A DNA stretch of 64,000 nt from Paraphaeosphaeria minitans (lineage: Eukaryota > Ascomycota > Dothideomycetes > Pleosporales > Didymosphaeriaceae): assembly GCA_015832175.1 (NCBI GenBank), contig WJXW01000009.1:2351382-2415381 (forward strand), given 5' to 3'. The position numbers and the translations under genes are program-made. Positions within the stretch are counted from its first letter, which is position 1. Every line of letters starts with the position of its first letter. Under the pieces are notes generated by a model that did not search any database, was not told where the DNA came from, and worked only from the letters and a program-made list of their open reading frames with translations. Positions 60,801 through 64,000 of this stretch are shown here, piece by piece.

Positions 60801-62306
60801 TTCATGGTGCCGGCCTGCCTCGACCATGCTGGCGTGACCGTGGTTGTGGTGCCGTTCCGCGCGCTGATCGAGGACCTGGCAACGCGTATCCGCGCGCGCG
60901 GTATCGACTGCGTGGAATGGGTTAACCACGAGACGAACCCGGCCTCCGTCATGCTGGTTGGTGCTGATGTCGCCGGCGGCGCGGGGTTCCTGAAGTATGC
61001 CAGCTCGCTGAAGGATAAGAAGCAGCTGCAGCGGGTGGTGATTGACGAGTGCCATCTCATCATCACCTCCAGCCATTGGCGGCCGAAGCTGGCGAAGCTG
61101 CGGAATCTGCGCGTGCTTGCATGCCCGATCGTACTGCTGACGGCGACGCTACCGCCCGTGCTGGAGGGGGTGTTGGGTAGAAGCATGTTGATTCAAGCTG
61201 CCACCTACATCCGGGCCAGCACGGTGCGGCCCAACATCCGGTATTACGTGTCGTGGTGTGGGCGAGGTAAGGCCATGGAGGCAGCACTGGCCATGTGTCG
61301 ACGGCGGCAGGAACAGCTGCGGGGTGGCCAGAAAGGCGTCATCTACTGCCACAGCAGGACTGCATGCGAAATGCTGGCAGGGGCGCTGGGCTGCAAGCAC
61401 TACCACGCTGGCGAGTTGGATCGAACCGAGATCCTCGCCAGCTGGCTGGACGAAGGCGGGCTCATCGTGGCAACATCAGTGCTCGGTACTGGGGTTAACT
61501 TTCCCAGCATCGTGTTCGTCTTGCACGTAGGCATGCCATGGAGCATGATCGACTACTGCCAGGAGAGTGGGCGTGCGGGGCGTAGCGGCGAGGTGGCGGA
61601 CTCGGTCATCATCGTCGAGCCAGGTGAGGTGGAGAGGCGAATCCGGGAGGGTGGAGCGTCGGTGGACGTGTGCGCGATGGGCATGTTCATCGAGAGCGAA
61701 GGCTGCCGGCGCGGGAAGATGAGCGAGTACATGGATGGGCAGCGGGTAGTGTGCAGTGACATGGACTCGGCTGGGTGCGATCGATGCGGTGAGGGCCGGA
61801 TCGAGTGGCAGCAGGCCCAGTCGCTCGCGGCGAGTGAGTGGCAAGAGGTGGAGGCAAGCATGGACGAGCTGCGGGCCGGGTGTGCGATATGCTGGGTGCT
61901 GGGGCGGGCAGGCTGGCAAGAGCACAGAACGATGCTGTGCACGGCGCAGCCCATGATGATGGGGAGGGACATGGACGAGTTCCGGCGAGGGGTGCGCGAC
62001 GCTGGGAACTGCCACAGCTGTCGAAGGTGCTGGGTGAGCCAGAAGTGGTGCGCGACAGGGCAGGACGTCGCGAACTCGTGCCAGTGGCCGAACATTGTGA
62101 TTCCTGTGGCCAGGGCAGCAACGGGGATTGCGGATGGGCTTGAGATCATTCGGCAGTGCGGGTTCCAGGGCGAGTGCGAGGTTTCGTGCCAGGCGTACCA
62201 GGTATGGCTTGGACAGCGCCATTGTGAACGTATCTGGGGCGAATTTCTTAGTAATGCAATGGTAGTAGCTATAAGAGTTATTATAAAACTTAAAGAGAAG
62301 AATTAG
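57885..62306 (+). CDS. Telomere-linked RecQ-type helicase with finger and recombinase-like domains
   Basis: Intact 1473-codon single-exon gene 1.6 kb from the telomere; it resembles fungal telomere-linked helicases (TLH). A Gln-rich N-terminus is followed by a DUF3505-like zinc region: C57/C58...H71...H76, then C123-x4-C128...H141-x3-H145. An acidic Ser/Asp-rich linker lies at about 332-372. Residues ~380-880 hold GRGTEI (R673) and LDYRHTAVGIGR (R792-H793), which recall boxes I and II of tyrosine recombinases; this is my inference. The RecQ-like helicase has TGGGKS (about 964-969), DECH (about 1054-1057), TATLPP (about 1085), and motifs V-VI in TSVLGTGVNFPS...QESGRAGRSG (about 1195-1235). The Cys-rich C-terminus ends in ~17 residues coded by AT-rich DNA. 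Likely role is chromosome-end maintenance or self-movement. A RIP-killed relative lies at 33.4-37.1 kb. Confidence 0.9.
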   Translation: MEFCWDARASASSPANRVLTSPHQQNSQQQQQLAGENLAQANIQKYIHFVKEYGVLCCSEHKAGIENLDVHLRQKHSVPVNERRKFIESCALLRRQGLGSVTLPDAGGPPIQVLGAPLDGFQCKQPACSYLTRNKGQIRLHCNSHGLAFKTGSDALYQKVKMQSFFPASGRQRYFVVCVPDVADSGADARAHKEEVEDILAEYARTQEERKRQEQVMDAEVAKTDKTGWWKFTEWPEHFANRNCVHLAHAIRLPRRDEPKLQKAARAVEQLVEQSVRGLSSLPRETRRWVKSAQANEIHQQPIARLQNPESQARYAGYIVMFVCYVLRIVAAEEADKESEDTESSEGSSTDDSSDGDGSSSDCSDESPPEAHTGRRVKVDPMKDAREMFPWKEDQKLLATMLWEALDSNDEAGHIVLVRRMLSTFIMTTYIRSPFESGLVHFAAVLGFDSETRRLRTAKNYSYLVAGMVYCVRVISVEHLLPPAQREQQGLVERDHYLDLRKRFLADGSFSPTSQLLSLLAYGKFIGMNTGNAGNAFWSEDKKIFYLNGRPIVIHHFQLMAQELLTELEDLLWGELLWVRSPGQRFPIRLDLIQDDVACTRRGMSFVTHGNNGLENGLRWMLERMMQDEQGRKLRSGDGTWNVARVKLYLRSVKRFKELELANLHIDEGMPGRGTEITSMRFRNGALQDRNLFVMDGQIMTVVRYYKSQSQFDKPKVIPRFLPSRLSQVLVVYLAYVQPFEEYLTVEVLGGSFTDYLWANEQGPWHTDHLTRVLKRETGKHLGVALNTLDYRHTAVGIGREVVGDVFGRGYQDEVGEIEEPEVDEDGESPLELQSARTTKIGLANYSVPIDIVKHLSMRSIETFRPLSRRWHEFLGVDGHEVRPSAARKRRWEEEGDGQDKGRDDLAVVVPQKKTKPGGVTASAMSRAMQQALGQATASFKSDEQEQAMFAMVNGQTPLVVVLPTGGGKSLLFMVPACLDHAGVTVVVVPFRALIEDLATRIRARGIDCVEWVNHETNPASVMLVGADVAGGAGFLKYASSLKDKKQLQRVVIDECHLIITSSHWRPKLAKLRNLRVLACPIVLLTATLPPVLEGVLGRSMLIQAATYIRASTVRPNIRYYVSWCGRGKAMEAALAMCRRRQEQLRGGQKGVIYCHSRTACEMLAGALGCKHYHAGELDRTEILASWLDEGGLIVATSVLGTGVNFPSIVFVLHVGMPWSMIDYCQESGRAGRSGEVADSVIIVEPGEVERRIREGGASVDVCAMGMFIESEGCRRGKMSEYMDGQRVVCSDMDSAGCDRCGEGRIEWQQAQSLAASEWQEVEASMDELRAGCAICWVLGRAGWQEHRTMLCTAQPMMMGRDMDEFRRGVRDAGNCHSCRRCWVSQKWCATGQDVANSCQWPNIVIPVARAATGIADGLEIIRQCGFQGECEVSCQAYQVWLGQRHCERIWGEFLSNAMVVAIRVIIKLKEKN

Positions 62307-62616
62307 GCCTAGAATATAGTACTTTACTTCTATTTTTTAAAAAATCTCACTTTGTACATATTATAGTAGAGTTAGCCTATCTATTATAGATTTTATTTTA
62401 CTTTACTATATATTAGTATAATAGGATGTAAGTTTTAGAAATTATAGAAAAAATAGAAACTAGAGTCTTCTAGAAGAGTTTAGGAATTGTATAAAATAAG
62501 TAAATTTCTAAAAACCTAAGTACTAGTATTGATACTATCTTATAACTTATTAGAATTTAATAAAATTATAATTAAACTATATTTCTACTTTTTTATAAAC
62601 TTTACCACTAGTTATT
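62307..62616. other. AT-rich spacer after the helicase gene
   Basis: RIP-like composition begins about 60 bp inside the helicase frame (near 62245). No gene or repeat identified here. Confidence 0.5.
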
Positions 62617-63262
62617 AAATAGTAGTATACTTTTTTATATACTTATAATAATTTTTACTTATTTAGTAATCATAAGTTTTACTTTAAATAGTTTATACTA
62701 ATAGTATTATATAACTACTAGAGTGAAACTAAATTTAATTTTATATTAATAATTTATATTTCTATTAAAAAGAGAATATAAAAGAAATTATTAAAGTAGT
62801 AGTATTTATAAGTAGAAGTAGGACTTATAAATAATAAAACTAAATTACTAAACTATGTAGTAGATAATAAATAATTTCTAGTTATTATAAAATTAAGAAA
62901 AAAAAACTAAAGGGTTATTTTTTATTAAAGGGAAAATATATATTTCTAAAGTTATAGAAAATATAAAGTAATATAACTTTTTAAAAAGTAATATAAGGTA
63001 AAGTTATTAACTATTCTATACAGGTATATAAGGTCGTGTTAAGTTATATAAAAGGATATAAATTATTATAAAGGGACATAAAGCTATATAAAGTAATATG
63101 TAGTAAAGTTATTAAATATTTTATAAAGTTATATAAGGTTGTATTAAGTTATATAAAGGGATATAAATTATTATAAAGTAATATAAAGGTATATAAAGTA
63201 ATATAAAGTAAAGTTATATAAGGTTGTATTAAGTTATATAAAGTGATATAAATTACTATAAA
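62617..63262. repeat. Direct repeat flanking the helicase gene, right copy
   Basis: Parallels 56955-57617 over about 650 bp with scattered differences and small gaps. Unlike the left copy, it continues without a break into further minisatellite units. Confidence 0.85.
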
Positions 63263-63578
63263 GCTATATAAAGTGATATATGGTAAAGTTATTAGATATT
63301 TAATAAAGTTATATAAAGTGATATAAATTGTAATAAAGTAATATAAAGCTATATAATACTATATAACTTTCTATAAAATAGTATAAGGTACAGTTATTAA
63401 ATATTTTATAAAGGTTTATAAAGTAGTGTTAAGTTGTATAAAGTGATATAAAGTAACATAACTTTCTATAAAGGGATGTAAGGTGAAGTTATTAAATGTT
63501 ATATAAAGTGGTATAAAGCTATATAAAGTAAAATAAAGTTATGTAGAGTAATATAGGATGGACTTATTAAATGTTGTT
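63263..63578. repeat. AT-rich minisatellite, second block
   Basis: The same TATAAAGTGATATAAA-type units as 55861-56760, shorter. Confidence 0.8.
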
Positions 63579-63703
63579 TAAAGTTATTAGTTATACTATA
63601 AAACAAACTTAGTAAGGAGAGAAGAATAAGCTTCTTATTATAAAACTTTATATAGTAGAGAAAAGTTAGGACTTTTTTAGAAAAGAGATATAATATTATA
63701 ACT
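63579..63703. repeat. Subtelomeric end-block, outer copy
   Basis: Second copy of the block at 56766-56893, including the AATAAGCTTCTTAT palindrome-like core. Confidence 0.8.
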
Positions 63704-63754
63704 AGATAAGGAGTATACTAATATAAGTTAAAGGGAGTTAAAGTAGGGAAAAAT

Positions 63755-63838
63755 CTTGAGGTAGAATAGGAAACCCGTTTATAAGTGTATAGGAGAGGTA
63801 GGATAGGAAACCCGTTCGTGAGTGCAAGGGAGAGGTGG
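63755..63838. repeat. Two-copy ~38-bp repeat next to the telomere
   Basis: Two adjacent units share ATAGGAAACCCGTT and GGAGAGGT. The inner unit is more AT-rich (TTATAAGTGTATA), the outer more GC-rich (TCGTGAGTGCAAG). Confidence 0.8.
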
Positions 63839-63878
63839 GGTGGGTGGGCCCGTCGGGATGGGAAGAACCGCTGGTGCG

Positions 63879-64000
63879 TAGGGTTAGGGTTAGGGTTAGG
63901 GTTAGGGTTAGGGTTAGGGTTAGGGTTAGGGTTAGGGTTAGGGTTAGGGTTAGGGTTAGGGTTAGGGTTAGGGTTAGGGTTAGGGTTAGGGTTAGGGTTA
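63879..64000 (+). repeat. Telomere, TTAGGG repeats
   Basis: About 20 perfect TTAGGG units running to the window edge, G-rich strand on the plus strand. This is therefore the right-hand chromosome end, or the contig end within the telomere. A GC-rich spacer (63839-63878) precedes it. Confidence 0.99.

Overview
The window is the right-hand end of a filamentous ascomycete (Pezizomycotina) chromosome, perhaps a Dothideomycete. It ends in about 20 uninterrupted TTAGGG repeats (63879-64000). Genes carry short GT-AG introns and encode Zn2Cys6 regulators, cytochromes P450 and an Nma111-type protease. Most of the sequence shows the mark of repeat-induced point mutation (RIP): long AT-rich tracts, very rich in TpA, in which transposon and helicase reading frames can still be followed but are broken by TAG/TAA where Gln and Trp codons would stand.

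Layout. (1) 1-14.5 kb: RIP-degraded retrotransposons. Two Ty3/gypsy chromoviruses lie in tandem around one LTR. A gag-only LTR element with 312-bp LTRs and a 5-bp target duplication is nested in the second. A Copia RNase H fragment and a roughly 330-bp AGT microsatellite follow. (2) 14.6-31.0 kb: a GC-balanced gene island holding a complete P450, a convergent Zn2Cys6 factor, an Nma111/HtrA-like protease, a small hypothetical protein, an AflR-like Zn2Cys6 factor and a P450 cut off at the island edge. Short tandem arrays sit at both island borders. (3) 31-57.6 kb: a dead zone with relics of three helicase families: a finger-recombinase-like-RecQ gene (33.4-37 kb), a SNF2-like gene on the minus strand (45.5-48.6 kb) and an SF1 UPF1/DNA2-like gene with zinc knuckles (50.2-54.3 kb). 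Between them lie unidentified relics and satellites. (4) 57.6-62.3 kb: an intact 1473-codon telomere-linked RecQ-type helicase gene, flanked by direct repeats of about 650 bp. (5) 62.3-64 kb: AT-rich subtelomeric repeats, a two-copy GC-rich repeat, then the telomere.

The two P450s and two Zn2Cys6 factors would suit secondary metabolism, but no backbone synthase is present, so no cluster is claimed. The most unusual content is the intact subtelomeric gene joining C2H2-like fingers, a possible tyrosine-recombinase-like domain and a RecQ helicase, together with its RIP-killed relative 20 kb inward and relics of two other helicase families. Exon boundaries were read by hand from splice sites and frame continuity. 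Product names come from motif recognition without database searches.
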